DNA from: Afipia sp. GAS231 | GTDB lineage: Bacteria; Pseudomonadota; Alphaproteobacteria; Rhizobiales; Xanthobacteraceae | Length of the DNA stretch: 64,000 bases | Reading direction: 5' to 3' | NCBI RefSeq assembly: GCF_900103365.1 | Contig: NZ_LT629703.1 | Location: 2,666,001-2,730,000, forward strand | Shown: positions 52,003 to 62,307 of the stretch, one piece after another | Layout of the letters: each line of letters opens with the position of its first letter | Numbering within the stretch: the stretch's first letter is position 1 | Made by a program: the position numbers and the translations under genes | Notes under the pieces: model-generated | What the model was told of the DNA's origin: nothing | Database searches by the model: none | Seen by the model: the letters and a program-made list of their open reading frames with translations, nothing else

Positions 52003-52064
52003 GCTGTCATCCCCCGCTCTGTGCGCAACGGCGCACGGGAGCAGGTGACCCAGTAATCCAGAGA
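52003..52064. repeat. dispersed repeat unit related to 2198-2322
   Basis: Contains GCTGTCATCCCCCGCTCTGT, the short palindrome TGCGCAACGGCGCA and GTGACCCAGTAATCCAGAG. It lies just upstream of the cyclo-ligase start. Confidence 0.5.
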
Positions 52065-52133
52065 CTTCAGTGATTCGACCGAGACGCCGCGGCGGACACG
52101 CGCGGGCAGAACAAAATCGGACGCGACAAAAAC

Positions 52134-52340
52134 AAAAGTGCGAGGCCGCGATCGCCGTTGAAGCACTCGATCCCGGAGTTCCCTACGAAAGTAGGTGGGC
52201 ACCATATGACCGGGTCCACGGACCCGGCCAGGGACAGTTCCCTAAAGGATCGATAAGGCCCCGGGGATATTATGGCTCCTGACGAACGACGCAGCTTCGC
52301 CCGCCCAATGTAGGCATTATGGGCCGCCTCCGCCAGCGGT
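52134..52340 (-). ncRNA. ssrS: 6S RNA (SsrS), regulator of sigma70 RNA polymerase
   Basis: The 200-base gene-free interval between zapA and the cyclo-ligase gene is the normal place of 6S RNA in Proteobacteria. On the minus strand it has terminal stem words GCGGAGGC (52333-52326) and GCCTCGC (52146-52140), the segment GGGCGAAGCTGCGTCGTTCG and an apical hairpin CCGGGTCC-GT-GGACCCGG, then CACTTTTGTTTTTG at the 3' end. The sequence resembles, from memory, alphaproteobacterial 6S RNAs. Ends are estimated. Confidence 0.72.
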
Positions 52341-52397
52341 AAGGGGCGGCTGTACACGGCAACGGAGGCGCGGGGCGCGCTTGCGATTCGTACCCTC

Positions 52398-52451
52398 CCT
52401 TGGAGGGTAAGAAAGCCTTGGAGGGTAAGAAAGCCTTGGAGGGTAAGAAAG
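52398..52451. repeat. three tandem 18-bp repeats after zapA
   Basis: Three perfect copies of CCTTGGAGGGTAAGAAAG, ending four bases before the zapA stop codon. The first copy also makes a short hairpin TACCCTCC-CTT-GGAGGGTA (52391-52409). Copy number could vary between strains. Confidence 0.85.
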
Positions 52452-52454
52452 AAA

Positions 52455-52838
52455 TCACCCGATTGCGACGCCGCCGCCGATGGTGCGGTTCAGCACCTGC
52501 GTGGTCTTTTCGATCCGGTCGGCTGCGGCGTTGAGCGCATTGGCGACCGCGATCTGCGTGGTCCGGGCGCGATCGGTGGCGGCGACCCGAACGCTGCGCA
52601 GGTTCTCGAGTTCTCCCTCCAGCGCATGCATGCGCTGGTTGGCGTCGAGCAGTTCGTCGCACACCGTCAGCGCCGCCATCACGGTGAGGCGCGCATCGCC
52701 GATCTCGCCGAATTTTCCGCGCAACTCCTCGACCCGCGATTCCAGGCTCTCGGCGAGCTTGAGCAGCCGCACCTCCTGCCCTTCCTCGCAGGCCATGCGG
52801 TATTGCCGGCCGTTGATGGTGACGTTGATGTGGCTCAT
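52455..52838 (-). CDS. zapA: cell division protein ZapA
   Basis: ZapA bundles FtsZ filaments at midcell. The 127-residue protein has the N-terminal globular part MSHINVTINGRQYRMACEEG, then RLLKLAESLESRVEELRGKF, the family core DARLTVMAALTVCDELLDAN and a long C-terminal coiled coil (MHALEGELENLRSVRVAATD). It overlaps the DUF4164 gene by ATGA and is followed by 6S RNA. Confidence 0.94.
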   Translation of the reverse strand: MSHINVTINGRQYRMACEEGQEVRLLKLAESLESRVEELRGKFGEIGDARLTVMAALTVCDELLDANQRMHALEGELENLRSVRVAATDRARTTQIAVANALNAAADRIEKTTQVLNRTIGGGVAIG

Positions 52839-53167
52839 TCGATCACTCCGGCGTCAGCGTCGTCATCGAGCACGGCGCGGATGGTGCCGATCGCGGCATC
52901 CAGCCGCTCGGCGATCTCGCGGTTGGTGCGCTCCAGCCGCCGCGTCTTCACCAGCGAACCGTCAAGTTCGTCGGCGAGCCGCGACCGATCGGTGCCGAGC
53001 GCCTGGATCCGGCTTGCCAGTTCGTTCTCGTCGCGGTCCGCGTCGCGCCGCCGCTCGGCCGCGGCTTCCAGGGCGTCAAGCGCCACCATCAACCGCCGCG
53101 TCGCGGCGTCGATGTCGGCAAAGACCGGCTCGGCATGGCCGGGCCCGTTGGCAGGACGATCGCTCAT
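52835..53167 (-). CDS. DUF4164-family coiled-coil protein
   Basis: A 110-residue, mostly helical protein with continuous heptads: FADIDAATRRLMVALDALEA, ELASRIQALGTDRSRLADEL, VKTRRLERTNREIAERLDAA. Matches the DUF4164 group that precedes zapA in Rhizobiales, which suggests a link with the division ring. ATG 53167 is chosen since the frame upstream of it is not protein-like. Confidence 0.82.
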   Translation of the reverse strand: MSDRPANGPGHAEPVFADIDAATRRLMVALDALEAAAERRRDADRDENELASRIQALGTDRSRLADELDGSLVKTRRLERTNREIAERLDAAIGTIRAVLDDDADAGVIE

Positions 53168-53551
53168 CAGAGACAGTACACACCTTCGATCGGCCAGCCG
53201 CACAGCAAAATCTGCGGTTCGGCAAGCGGTTAGATCGGGAAATTTACGTGGCAAGCGAGGCTAGCGCAACGTCGCCGCAAAACTATGCACCGCTAGATCG
53301 GGATCGCCGGTCATACCGATCGGTATGACCGGTCATACCGATTGGTATGACTGCTCATCCCGACCGGAATCCACTTTTACGGACCCTGCCTCGGGCAACT
53401 TTTCGCACCGCAAGCGCGTTACCGAACCTTGGACTCGGCGGATTGAGGTGCTATCCAGCCCCGGAGTTTCAGTGCCGCAGGGCACGCTTTCGCTGCAATT
53501 CGCCGGCGGGCGGATCGTCACCAACCTCCTCATTTCAAGCGGATTTTCATC
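53168..53551. other. divergent promoter region between DUF4164/zapA and tkt
   Basis: About 380 bases that must hold promoters for both directions. Its main feature is the pair of 22-bp palindromes at 53309-53352. No gene seen. Confidence 0.6.
53309..53352. promoter_or_regulatory. two tandem 22-bp palindromes, operator candidate
   Basis: First copy (53309-53330) is a perfect palindrome with half GGTCATACCGA. The second (53331-53352) follows at once, with half GGTCATACCGA and right half TTGGTATGACT, differing at two positions. They lie 142 bases before the DUF4164 start and 200 bases before tkt. The arrangement fits cooperative binding of a dimeric regulator, perhaps of the carbon genes. Confidence 0.6.
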
Positions 53552-55537
53552 ATGACGCAGGTCGATCATACCCGTATGGCCAATGCGATCCGTGGCCTTG
53601 CCATGGACGCCGTCGAGAAGGCGAAGTCAGGCCATCCCGGTTTGCCGATGGGCGCCGCCGACGTCGCCACCGTGCTGTTCACCCAGTTCCTCAAATTCGA
53701 CGCCGCCGAGCCGAACTGGCCGGACCGTGACCGATTCGTGTTGTCGGCCGGACATGGCTCGATGCTGCTCTATGCGTTGCTGTATCTGACCGGCAACAAG
53801 GACATGACGCTCGACCAGATCAAGCATTTCCGCCAGCTCGGCTCGCTGACGCCGGGTCACCCCGAGAACTTCCACACCAAGGGCATCGAGACCACCACCG
53901 GCCCGCTCGGCCAGGGCATCGCGACCGCAGTCGGCATGGCGCTGGCGGAAAAGATGCTCGCCGCGGAGTTCGGCAAAAAGGTGGTCGGCCACCACACCTA
54001 TGTGCTCGCCTCCGACGGCGACCTGATGGAGGGCGTGTCGCAGGAAGCGATCGCGATGGCCGGGCACTGGAAGCTCAGCAAGATGATCGTGCTGTACGAC
54101 GACAACGGCATCTCGATCGACGGCCCGACCTCGATCGCCGACTCGGTCGACCAGGTGAAGCGCTTCAAGTCCGCCGGCTGGGCCGCCGAACTGATCGACG
54201 GCCATGACCAGAACGCGATTGCGGCCGCGATCACCCGCGCGCAGAAATCCAGCAAGCCGACGCTGATCGCCTGCAAGACCACCATCGGTTTCGGTGCGCC
54301 GACGCGGGCCGGCACCGCGAAAGCCCACGGCGAGGCGCTCGGCGCTGAAGAACTCAAGGGCGCCAAGGAAAAGCTCGGCATTTCGCTGGAACCGTTCTCG
54401 GTGCCCGAGGATGTGCTGAAAGCCTGGCGCGAAGCAGGCTCGCGCGGTGCCGCCGAGCGCAAGGCCTGGGAAGGCCGCTTTGCCGAACTCGGCAACCGCA
54501 AGCGCGCCGAGTTCGAGCGGCGGCTGCGGCATGAGCGGCCGGCCTCATTGGCAAAGGCGCTCAAGGCCCACAAAAAGGGGCTGCTCGAGAAGCCGGAAAA
54601 TATTGCCACGCGCAAATCATCGGAATCCGCGATCGAGGCGATCTTCGCCGCGATGCCGATGGAATTCCTCGCCGGCTCCGCCGACCTCACCGGCTCCAAC
54701 AACAACAAGGCGAAATCAGCAACCGCGTTTTCCGCCAAGACGCCGAAGGGCCGTTTTATCCATTACGGCATCCGCGAGCATGGCATGTGCGCGGCCATGA
54801 ACGGCATCTTCCTGCATGGCGGCTTTGCGCCGAACGGCGCGACCTTCCTGATCTTCACTGACTACGCGCGGCCGGCGATGCGGCTCGCGGCCCTGATGGG
54901 CACCGGCGTCGTCTACGTGATGACACACGATTCGATCGGGCTCGGCGAAGACGGTCCGACGCATCAGCCGGTCGAACATCTGGCGGCGCTGCGGGCTATT
55001 CCCAACATGCGCGTGTTCCGGCCCTGCGACGCCGTCGAGGTGACGGAGTGTTGGGAGCTGGCGCTCAACCGCATCGACGGCCCGACGGTGCTGGCGCTGA
55101 CCCGTCAGAACCTGCCGCAACTGCGCACTTCGGCGCCGGCGGACAATCCCTGCAGCCATGGCGCCTATGAACTGGTCGCGGCGCAGGGCGAAGCCAAGGT
55201 GTCGCTGTTTGCCTCCGGCTCCGAGGTCGAAATCGCGGTGGCCGCCCAGAAGCAGTTGGCGGAACGCGGCATCGCGTCGCGGGTGGTCTCGGTGCCGGCG
55301 CTCGAACTGCTGCTGGCGCAGCCGGCGGACCGCCAGAAGGCCATCATCGGCAATGCGCCGGTGAAGATCGCGATCGAGGCCGCGGTGCGCTGGGGCTGGG
55401 ATGCCGTGATCGGCCAGGATGGCGAATTCATCGGCATGCACGGTTTCGGCGCGAGCGCGCCCGCCAAGGACCTTTACAAGCACTTCGGAATTACCGCCGA
55501 GGCTGCGGTCAACGCTGCCCTGAAGCGCTTGGGCTGA
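53552..55537 (+). CDS. tkt: transketolase
   Basis: Thiamine-diphosphate enzyme moving two-carbon units in the pentose phosphate and Calvin pathways. 661 residues, full length. Markers: [58 protein letters not shown] (TPP/Mg site), [14 protein letters not shown], then in the second domain [40 protein letters not shown] and [19 protein letters not shown]. It opens the run tkt-gap-pgk-fba. The start ATG 53552 has no strong ribosome site. Confidence 0.98.
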   Translation: MTQVDHTRMANAIRGLAMDAVEKAKSGHPGLPMGAADVATVLFTQFLKFDAAEPNWPDRDRFVLSAGHGSMLLYALLYLTGNKDMTLDQIKHFRQLGSLTPGHPENFHTKGIETTTGPLGQGIATAVGMALAEKMLAAEFGKKVVGHHTYVLASDGDLMEGVSQEAIAMAGHWKLSKMIVLYDDNGISIDGPTSIADSVDQVKRFKSAGWAAELIDGHDQNAIAAAITRAQKSSKPTLIACKTTIGFGAPTRAGTAKAHGEALGAEELKGAKEKLGISLEPFSVPEDVLKAWREAGSRGAAERKAWEGRFAELGNRKRAEFERRLRHERPASLAKALKAHKKGLLEKPENIATRKSSESAIEAIFAAMPMEFLAGSADLTGSNNNKAKSATAFSAKTPKGRFIHYGIREHGMCAAMNGIFLHGGFAPNGATFLIFTDYARPAMRLAALMGTGVVYVMTHDSIGLGEDGPTHQPVEHLAALRAIPNMRVFRPCDAVEVTECWELALNRIDGPTVLALTRQNLPQLRTSAPADNPCSHGAYELVAAQGEAKVSLFASGSEVEIAVAAQKQLAERGIASRVVSVPALELLLAQPADRQKAIIGNAPVKIAIEAAVRWGWDAVIGQDGEFIGMHGFGASAPAKDLYKHFGITAEAAVNAALKRLG

Positions 55538-55589
55538 CGGTTGAGATTATTGGGAAAAAGGGCTACCTAAGGTCCCATCTTGACCGTTC

Positions 55590-55610
55590 TCGCCCGGCAG
55601 AACCGGGCGA
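55590..55610. other. 8-bp perfect hairpin between tkt and gap
   Basis: TCGCCCGG-CAGAA-CCGGGCGA, no T run after it. It could be a processing or stability element in the tkt-gap transcript. About 80 bases before gap. Confidence 0.4.
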
Positions 55611-55691
55611 TCCGCCGTAAGCCCCTCGTGGAACGTCTCCTTTTTGGAAACTGTCCGCGGGGACGGCGCCAGCTATTAAGGGAGAAAAAGC

Positions 55692-56699
<1,008 letters not shown>

Positions 56700-56704
56700 G
56701 TCTC

Positions 56705-56759
56705 GTGTCCCGGACGCGGTGCAGCGTTTTACACGCTGCTCCGCAGAGCCGGGACCCAT
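56705..56759. repeat. dispersed inverted repeat between gap and pgk
   Basis: GTGTCCCGGACGCGGTGCAG ... CTGCTCCGCAGAGCCGGGAC, arms complementary with GCAGCGT/ACGCTGC in the centre. From memory a very common Bradyrhizobium intergenic repeat. It would fold in the gap-pgk mRNA. Confidence 0.65.
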
Positions 56760-56841
56760 CCCTGCGTAGGTCCCGGTTCGGCACAGCGGCACTTCGCGCC
56801 GCAGTGCGCCCTGGACAAGAAAGCGCCCGAAGAGATCGCGC

Positions 56842-58038
56842 ATGACAAAATCATTCCGCACCCTCGATGACGTCGACGTAAAGGGCAAGCGCGTACTGCT
56901 GCGCGTCGACCTCAACGTGCCCATGGATAACGGCCGCGTCAGCGACGCGACACGGCTCGAACGCGTCGCGCCGACCATCACCGAGATTTCCGGCAAGGGC
57001 GGCAAGGTGATCCTGCTCGCGCATTTCGGCCGGCCGAAGGGACGCGACGCCAAGGACTCGCTGAAACCCGTCGCCGCCGCGCTCTCGGAGGTGATCAAGA
57101 AGCCGGTCGCGTTTGCCGACGACTGCATCGGCGAGCCCGCCGCCAAGGCCGTCGCCGCGATGAAGGATGGCGACATCCTGTGCCTGGAGAACACCCGCTT
57201 CCATAAAGAGGAAGAAAAGAACGATCCAACCTTCGTGGCAGAGTTGGCAAAACTCGGCGACATCTGGGTCAACGACGCTTTCTCGGCCGCGCACCGTGCC
57301 CACGCCACCACCGAAGGCCTCGGCCACAAGCTGCCGGCCTATGCCGGCCGCACCATGCAGGCCGAACTCGACGCGCTTGGCAAAGCGCTGGAAGCGCCGA
57401 CCAAGCCTGTCATCGCGATCATCGGCGGCGCCAAGGTTTCGACCAAGATCGATCTTTTGGAAAACCTTGTCAGCAAGGTCGATGCGCTGGTCATCGGCGG
57501 CGGCATGGCCAATACCTTCCTGCATGCGCAGGGCGTCGGCGTCGGCAAATCGCTGGCGGAAAAGGACCTCGCCGCGACCGCGCTGCGGATCATGGACAAG
57601 GCGGAAGCCGCGAACTGCGCCATCATCCTGCCCGTCGACGCCGTGGTCGCCTATCATTTCGCGGCCAATTCGCCCTCCCACGCCTACGGGCTGGACGCCA
57701 TTCCGGCCGAAGGCATGATCCTCGACGTCGGCCCGCAATCGATCGCGCGCATTCACGCCGCCATCGACGACGCCGCGACGCTGGTCTGGAACGGCCCGCT
57801 CGGGGCCTTCGAGATGACGCCGTTCGACCGCGGCACCATGGTGTCGGCCAGACATGCGGCGGAGCGGACCAAAGCCAAGAAGCTGGTTTCGGTCGCCGGC
57901 GGCGGCGACACCGTCGCGGCCCTCAACCAGGCCGGGGTTGCCCATGATTTCAGCTATGTTTCGACCGCAGGCGGCGCGTTTCTTGAATGGATGGAGGGGA
58001 AACCTCTGCCCGGTGTCGAAGTTCTAAAACTGCGCTAA
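56842..58038 (+). CDS. pgk: phosphoglycerate kinase
   Basis: 398 residues with the two-lobe PGK layout: [78 protein letters not shown], then ATP-lobe [58 protein letters not shown] and [16 protein letters not shown]. Converts 1,3-bisphosphoglycerate and ADP to 3-phosphoglycerate and ATP. Third gene of the carbon run. Confidence 0.98.
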   Translation: MTKSFRTLDDVDVKGKRVLLRVDLNVPMDNGRVSDATRLERVAPTITEISGKGGKVILLAHFGRPKGRDAKDSLKPVAAALSEVIKKPVAFADDCIGEPAAKAVAAMKDGDILCLENTRFHKEEEKNDPTFVAELAKLGDIWVNDAFSAAHRAHATTEGLGHKLPAYAGRTMQAELDALGKALEAPTKPVIAIIGGAKVSTKIDLLENLVSKVDALVIGGGMANTFLHAQGVGVGKSLAEKDLAATALRIMDKAEAANCAIILPVDAVVAYHFAANSPSHAYGLDAIPAEGMILDVGPQSIARIHAAIDDAATLVWNGPLGAFEMTPFDRGTMVSARHAAERTKAKKLVSVAGGGDTVAALNQAGVAHDFSYVSTAGGAFLEWMEGKPLPGVEVLKLR

Positions 58039-58045
58039 GACTTTC

Positions 58046-58136
58046 GTTTGACGCGTTTTCTACCGCAGATAAGTTTACGCAATCTGCGCAAGCTTGATTG
58101 CTACCCGAACCGGTACCCACTTCGCTTGAAAACGCT
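58046..58136. repeat. dispersed repeat (GACGCGTTTTC family) interrupted by a palindromic insert
   Basis: The ends match the copy at 34106-34158 (GTTTGACGCGTTTTC ... CGAACCGGTACCCACTTCGC, TTGAAAACGCT). In place of TTCACG it holds about 40 bases with the palindrome CGCAGAT (58064-58070) / ATCTGCG (58082-58088). Confidence 0.7.
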
Positions 58137-58185
58137 ATGATCAGATCGGGCGCCCGGGGCGCCACAAAGACAAGGGAGACTACGG

Positions 58186-59253
58186 ATGGCTCGGATTACG
58201 TTGCGTCAATTGCTCGACCACGCGGCGGAGCATGATTACGGCGTGCCGGCCTTCAACATCAACAACATGGAGCAGGCGTTGGCCATCATGGAGGCCGCCT
58301 CCAGCCTCGACGCCCCCGTCATCATCCAGGCCTCGCGCGGCGCGCGCTCCTACGCCAACGACATCATGCTGAAGCACATGATGGACGCGGTCACCGAAAT
58401 CTATCCGCAGATCCCGGTCTGCGTGCATCTCGATCACGGCAACGGCCCCGACACCTGCATGACCGCAATCCAGGCCGGCTTCACCTCCGTGATGATGGAC
58501 GGCTCGCTGAAGGCCGACGGCAAGAGCCCGGCCGACTGGAGCTACAATGTCGGCGTCACCAAGACCGTCACCGACATGGCGCATCTCGGCGGCATTTCGG
58601 TGGAAGGCGAGCTCGGCGTGCTCGGCTCGCTGGAAACCGGCATGGGCGACAAGGAAGACGGCCACGGCGCCGAAGGCAAATTGTCGCACGACCAGTTGCT
58701 GACCAACCCGGACGAGGCCGTCAAGTTCGTCAGGGAAACCAAGGTCGATGCGCTGGCGATCGCGATGGGCACCTCGCATGGCGCCTACAAGTTCACCCGC
58801 AAGCCCGACGGTGACATCCTCGCCATGAACGTGATCGAGGAAATCCACCGCAAGCTTCCGAACACGCATCTGGTGATGCATGGTTCGTCCTCGGTGCCGC
58901 AGGACCTGCAGGAAATCATCAACGCCAACGGCGGCAAGATGAAGCCGACCTGGGGCGTGCCGGTTTCGGAAATCCAGCGCGGCATCAAGCACGGCGTCCG
59001 CAAGATCAACATCGACACCGACAACCGGATGGCGATGACCGGCCAGATCCGCAAGGTTCTGAAGGACAATCCGGAAGAGTTTGACCCGCGCAAATATCTC
59101 AAGCCGGCAATGGACGCGATGGCCAAGCTGTGCAAGCAGCGGCTGCAGGAATTCAACACCGCGGGTCAGGCGAGCAAGATCAAGAAGGTGATGACCACGG
59201 CGGACATGGCCAAGCGTTACGCCAAGGGCGAGCTCGATCCGAAGGTGGCGTGA
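58186..59253 (+). CDS. fba: class II fructose-bisphosphate aldolase (Calvin-cycle subtype)
   Basis: A 355-residue zinc aldolase. [60 protein letters not shown] with the catalytic Asp and first zinc His, [31 protein letters not shown] and [20 protein letters not shown] (zinc His and phosphate loop), [18 protein letters not shown]. The [14 protein letters not shown] insert is typical of the CbbA subtype that also handles sedoheptulose bisphosphate. Follows pgk; a class I aldolase gene comes next. Confidence 0.96.
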   Translation: MARITLRQLLDHAAEHDYGVPAFNINNMEQALAIMEAASSLDAPVIIQASRGARSYANDIMLKHMMDAVTEIYPQIPVCVHLDHGNGPDTCMTAIQAGFTSVMMDGSLKADGKSPADWSYNVGVTKTVTDMAHLGGISVEGELGVLGSLETGMGDKEDGHGAEGKLSHDQLLTNPDEAVKFVRETKVDALAIAMGTSHGAYKFTRKPDGDILAMNVIEEIHRKLPNTHLVMHGSSSVPQDLQEIINANGGKMKPTWGVPVSEIQRGIKHGVRKINIDTDNRMAMTGQIRKVLKDNPEEFDPRKYLKPAMDAMAKLCKQRLQEFNTAGQASKIKKVMTTADMAKRYAKGELDPKVA

Positions 59254-59361
59254 TATCACGCCGATCTCCGCGAGCTGCCTGCCCCTGAGCGAAGGTTTTC
59301 TCGGCCGTTGCCCGAGAACCGCCCATTTTGGTTTGCAAGGCATGCTCTGGAGAACGTTCCG

Positions 59362-60387
59362 ATGAATCTCGCCGACCTCAACAAGGTCGCCCTTGCCATG
59401 GTGACGCCGGGCAAGGGCGTGCTCGCCGCCGACGAATCCTCAGGCACGATCAAGAAGCGTTTCGACGCCATCAAGGTCGAATCGACAGAGGAAACGCGCC
59501 GCGATTATCGCGAAATGCTGTTTCGCTCGCAGGAGGCCATGAGCCGGTACATCTCGGGCGTCATCCTCTATGACGAGACGATCTGGCAGAACGCCAAGGA
59601 CGGCACGCCGCTGATCAAGCTGATCGAACAGGCGGGCGCCATCCCGGGCATCAAGGTCGACGAGGGAACCCAGGCCCTGCCGAATTGCCCGGGCGAGCTG
59701 GTCACCGCGGGCCTCGACAAGCTCGCCGAGCGGCTGAAGAAATATTACGAACGCGGCGCGCGGTTCGCCAAATGGCGTGCCGTGATCGATATCGGCATCA
59801 ACATCCCTTCGATGACGGCCATCTCCGTCAATGCGCACGCGCTCGCCCGCTATGCGGCCTTATGTCAGGCCGCGCAGATCGTGCCGATCGTCGAGCCGGA
59901 AGTGTTGATGGACGGCGATCACGATATCGACCGCTGTTATGACGTGACCCAGCGCGTGCTCAACAAGACCTTCCAGGAGTTGCGGGTGCAGCGCGTCGCG
60001 TTGGAAGGCATGATCCTGAAACCCAACATGGCCATCTCCGGCAAGAAGTGTTCAACGCAGGCTTCGGTCGAAGAAGTGGCCGAGAAGACCGTCCGGCTAC
60101 TGAAGGCTTGCGTGCCGGCGGCCGTTCCCGGCATTGCCTTCCTTTCCGGCGGGCAGTCCGACCAGGAAGCCACCGCCCATCTCGACGCCATGAACAAGAT
60201 CGGCGGCCTGCCGTGGCGGCTCACCTTCTCCTACGGCCGCGCGCTGCAGGCGGCGCCGCAGCAGGCCTGGTCCGGCAAGGCCGCCAACGTAGGCGCAGGC
60301 CAGCAGGCGTTCATCCATCGTGCGCGGATGAATGCGCTGGCGAGCAAGGGCGAATGGCAGCCCGGCCTCGAACAGAAGGCGGCATAG
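59362..60387 (+). CDS. class I fructose-bisphosphate aldolase
   Basis: A 341-residue metal-free Schiff-base aldolase. It starts LNKVALAMVTPGKGVLAADE, has ESSGTIKKRFDAI, YETI-type LYDETIWQNAKDGTPLIKLI, AKWRAVIDIGINIPSM, IVPIVEPEVLMDGDHDIDRC and VALEGMILKPNMAISGKKC with the Schiff-base Lys, then FLSGGQSDQEATAHLDAMN. ATG 59362 has GGAGA upstream; the in-frame ATG at 59308 is less likely. It duplicates the class II enzyme's activity by another mechanism. Confidence 0.96.
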   Translation: MNLADLNKVALAMVTPGKGVLAADESSGTIKKRFDAIKVESTEETRRDYREMLFRSQEAMSRYISGVILYDETIWQNAKDGTPLIKLIEQAGAIPGIKVDEGTQALPNCPGELVTAGLDKLAERLKKYYERGARFAKWRAVIDIGINIPSMTAISVNAHALARYAALCQAAQIVPIVEPEVLMDGDHDIDRCYDVTQRVLNKTFQELRVQRVALEGMILKPNMAISGKKCSTQASVEEVAEKTVRLLKACVPAAVPGIAFLSGGQSDQEATAHLDAMNKIGGLPWRLTFSYGRALQAAPQQAWSGKAANVGAGQQAFIHRARMNALASKGEWQPGLEQKAA

Positions 60388-60389
60388 AC

Positions 60390-61115
60390 TTGGCTAGCAA
60401 ACCTCCCCCGCCGCGCCCGGCGCCGCGGCTCTATCTCGCAACGCGCGAACTGGACGATCCGTCGCAACTGGCGGCAAGCCTGCCGGGCCTGCTCGCGGGC
60501 GCCGATGTTGCCGCGGTGCTGCTGCGGCTGCGCGAGACCGACCAGAAAACCATGATCTCGCGCATCAAGGCGCTGGCATCAGCCGTGCAGGACGGCGGCG
60601 CGGCGCTGCTGCTCGACGGCCATGTCGAGCTGGTGGCGCGGGCCGGCGCCGACGGCGCGCATCTGAACGGGATCGCGGCGATGGAAGACGCGATACCGTC
60701 GTTGAAGCCCGACCGCATCGCCGGCGTCGGCGGGCTCGCCACTCGCCATGATTCGATGGCCGCGGGCGAAGCCGGCGCCGACTACGTGCTGTTCGGCGAG
60801 CCCGACAGCCATGGACAGCGGCCATCGGTCGAGGCGATCGCCGAGCGGCTGCAGTGGTGGGAAGAACTGTTCGAACCGCCCTGCGTCGGCTTTGCCGTCT
60901 CCCGCGAGGAAGCTGCCGAATTCGCCGCCGCCGGCGCCGATTTTGTCCTGGTCGGCGACTTCATCTGGGCCGATCCACGTGGCGCCAAGGCGGCGCTGGC
61001 CGATGTCGAGCAGGCGATCAAACAGGCGCATGCCGCAGCGCTGGAAAAACAAACACTCGAAAAACAAACACCTGGAAAACAGCCGCCTGGAAAAGAAATG
61101 ACCGGACAGGGATAA
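60390..61115 (+). CDS. degenerate thiamine-phosphate-synthase-like (ThiE-fold) protein
   Basis: A 241-residue TIM-barrel protein of the ThiE superfamily: RLYLATRELDDPSQLAASLP, VAAVLLRLRETDQKTMISRI, AALLLDGHVELVARAGADGA, HLNGIAAMEDAIPSLKPDRI, GEAGADYVLFGEPDSHGQRP. The barrel landmarks are there, but the INDR motif of active ThiE is LDGH and the GPxxxTxTK pyrophosphate loop is FGEPDSHGQ, so true TMP synthase activity is doubtful. Start is a TTG two bases after the aldolase stop. The tail is a decaying tandem repeat of LEKQT-type units (about residues 217-238). Confidence 0.8.
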   Translation: MASKPPPPRPAPRLYLATRELDDPSQLAASLPGLLAGADVAAVLLRLRETDQKTMISRIKALASAVQDGGAALLLDGHVELVARAGADGAHLNGIAAMEDAIPSLKPDRIAGVGGLATRHDSMAAGEAGADYVLFGEPDSHGQRPSVEAIAERLQWWEELFEPPCVGFAVSREEAAEFAAAGADFVLVGDFIWADPRGAKAALADVEQAIKQAHAAALEKQTLEKQTPGKQPPGKEMTGQG

Positions 61116-61123
61116 CGCCGGAC

Positions 61124-62218
61124 ATGAACTTCCTGCGTCCGATATCGATTGTTGCGGGCCTTGCGATCGCGGCCACGACGGCGTCCGCGCAGATCTCGCT
61201 GACGCCGCCCGCCGCCCAGCCGCCGGCAACCGCGCCTGTCGCGAAGAAGGAAACGCCGAAAGCAGCACCGAAGCCGAAGGCGACGGCGGCTGCGAAGAAA
61301 CCTGCTGCAACGCCCAAACCGGCGGCGACGCCGACGCCGACGCCCACACCCTCGCCGACGGCCGGGTTCGACGACCCCAATGTCGACCTCGTCTACGGCG
61401 CCTACCAGCGCGGCCTCTACAAGACCGCGTTCGATCTCGCGACCACGCGCGCGACCTTTAACAACGACCCGAAGGCGATGACGATGCTGGGCGAGCTCTA
61501 CGCCAACGCCATGGGCGTCAAGCGCGACTATGCCAAGGCGGCCGAATGGTATCAGCGCGCGTCCGACGCCGGCGACCGCGAGGGCATGTTCGCGCTTGCC
61601 ATGATGAAGCTCTCCGGCCGCGGCGCCAAGGTCGACCGCGAGCAGGCGGTCAGGCTGCTGGCTTCCTCGGCCAAGCTCGGTGAGCCCAAGGCAGCCTATA
61701 ACCTGGCGCTGCTCTATCTCGACGGCCAGACCCTGCCGCAGGATCTCAGGCGTTCCGCCGAGCTGCTGCGCGTGGCCGCCGATGCCGGCAACCCCGAAGC
61801 GCAATACGCGCTTGCGACCTTCTACAAGGAGGGCACCGGCGTCCCGAAGGACATCGACAAGGCGGTGCGGCTGCTGCAGGCGGCGTCGCTGGCCGACAAT
61901 GTCGACGCCGAAGTCGAATATGCCATCGCGATGTTCAACGGCACCGGCACGCCGCAGAACCAGTCCGCCGCCGTGGCGCTGTTGCGCAAGGCGGCGCGCC
62001 AAAACAGCCCGATCGCGCAGAACCGCCTCGCCCGTGTGCTGATCAACGGCGCGGGCGCGCCGATGGACAAGGTCGAAGGCCTGAAATGGCACATTGTCGC
62101 CAAAACCGCCGGAAAAGGCGATCCGGAACTGGACGAGGCGCTGGCGGCCCTCAGCCCCGAGGATCGCGCCAAGGCCCAGGAGGCCGCCCGCAAATGGATC
62201 GGCAACGCCGGTAAATGA
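61124..62218 (+). CDS. exported Sel1-repeat protein
   Basis: A 364-residue protein with a signal peptide (ISIVAGLAIAATTASAQ), a Lys/Ala/Pro- and Thr/Pro-rich linker to about residue 80, then at least six Sel1-like repeats of about 36 residues: PKAMTMLGELYANAMGVKRD, GMFALAMMKLSGRGAKVDRE, PKAAYNLALLYLDGQTLPQD, PEAQYALATFYKEGTGVPKD, AEVEYAIAMFNGTGTPQNQS, PIAQNRLARVLINGAGAPMD. These helices are protein-binding scaffolds, here probably in the periplasm. It starts eight bases after the ThiE-like gene. Confidence 0.9.
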   Translation: MNFLRPISIVAGLAIAATTASAQISLTPPAAQPPATAPVAKKETPKAAPKPKATAAAKKPAATPKPAATPTPTPTPSPTAGFDDPNVDLVYGAYQRGLYKTAFDLATTRATFNNDPKAMTMLGELYANAMGVKRDYAKAAEWYQRASDAGDREGMFALAMMKLSGRGAKVDREQAVRLLASSAKLGEPKAAYNLALLYLDGQTLPQDLRRSAELLRVAADAGNPEAQYALATFYKEGTGVPKDIDKAVRLLQAASLADNVDAEVEYAIAMFNGTGTPQNQSAAVALLRKAARQNSPIAQNRLARVLINGAGAPMDKVEGLKWHIVAKTAGKGDPELDEALAALSPEDRAKAQEAARKWIGNAGK

Positions 62219-62307
62219 CGCCTTGACGGCGGCACATCAGCAGGGCACCCAGTCCCTGACTTCCCGATGGCTGTGGCCCGTTTCCTCTCAACCGACAAGC
62301 TCGCATC

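Noticed and set aside
52398..52451. CRISPR array
   Set aside because: Three 18-bp units without spacers are a plain tandem repeat; no cas genes in the window.
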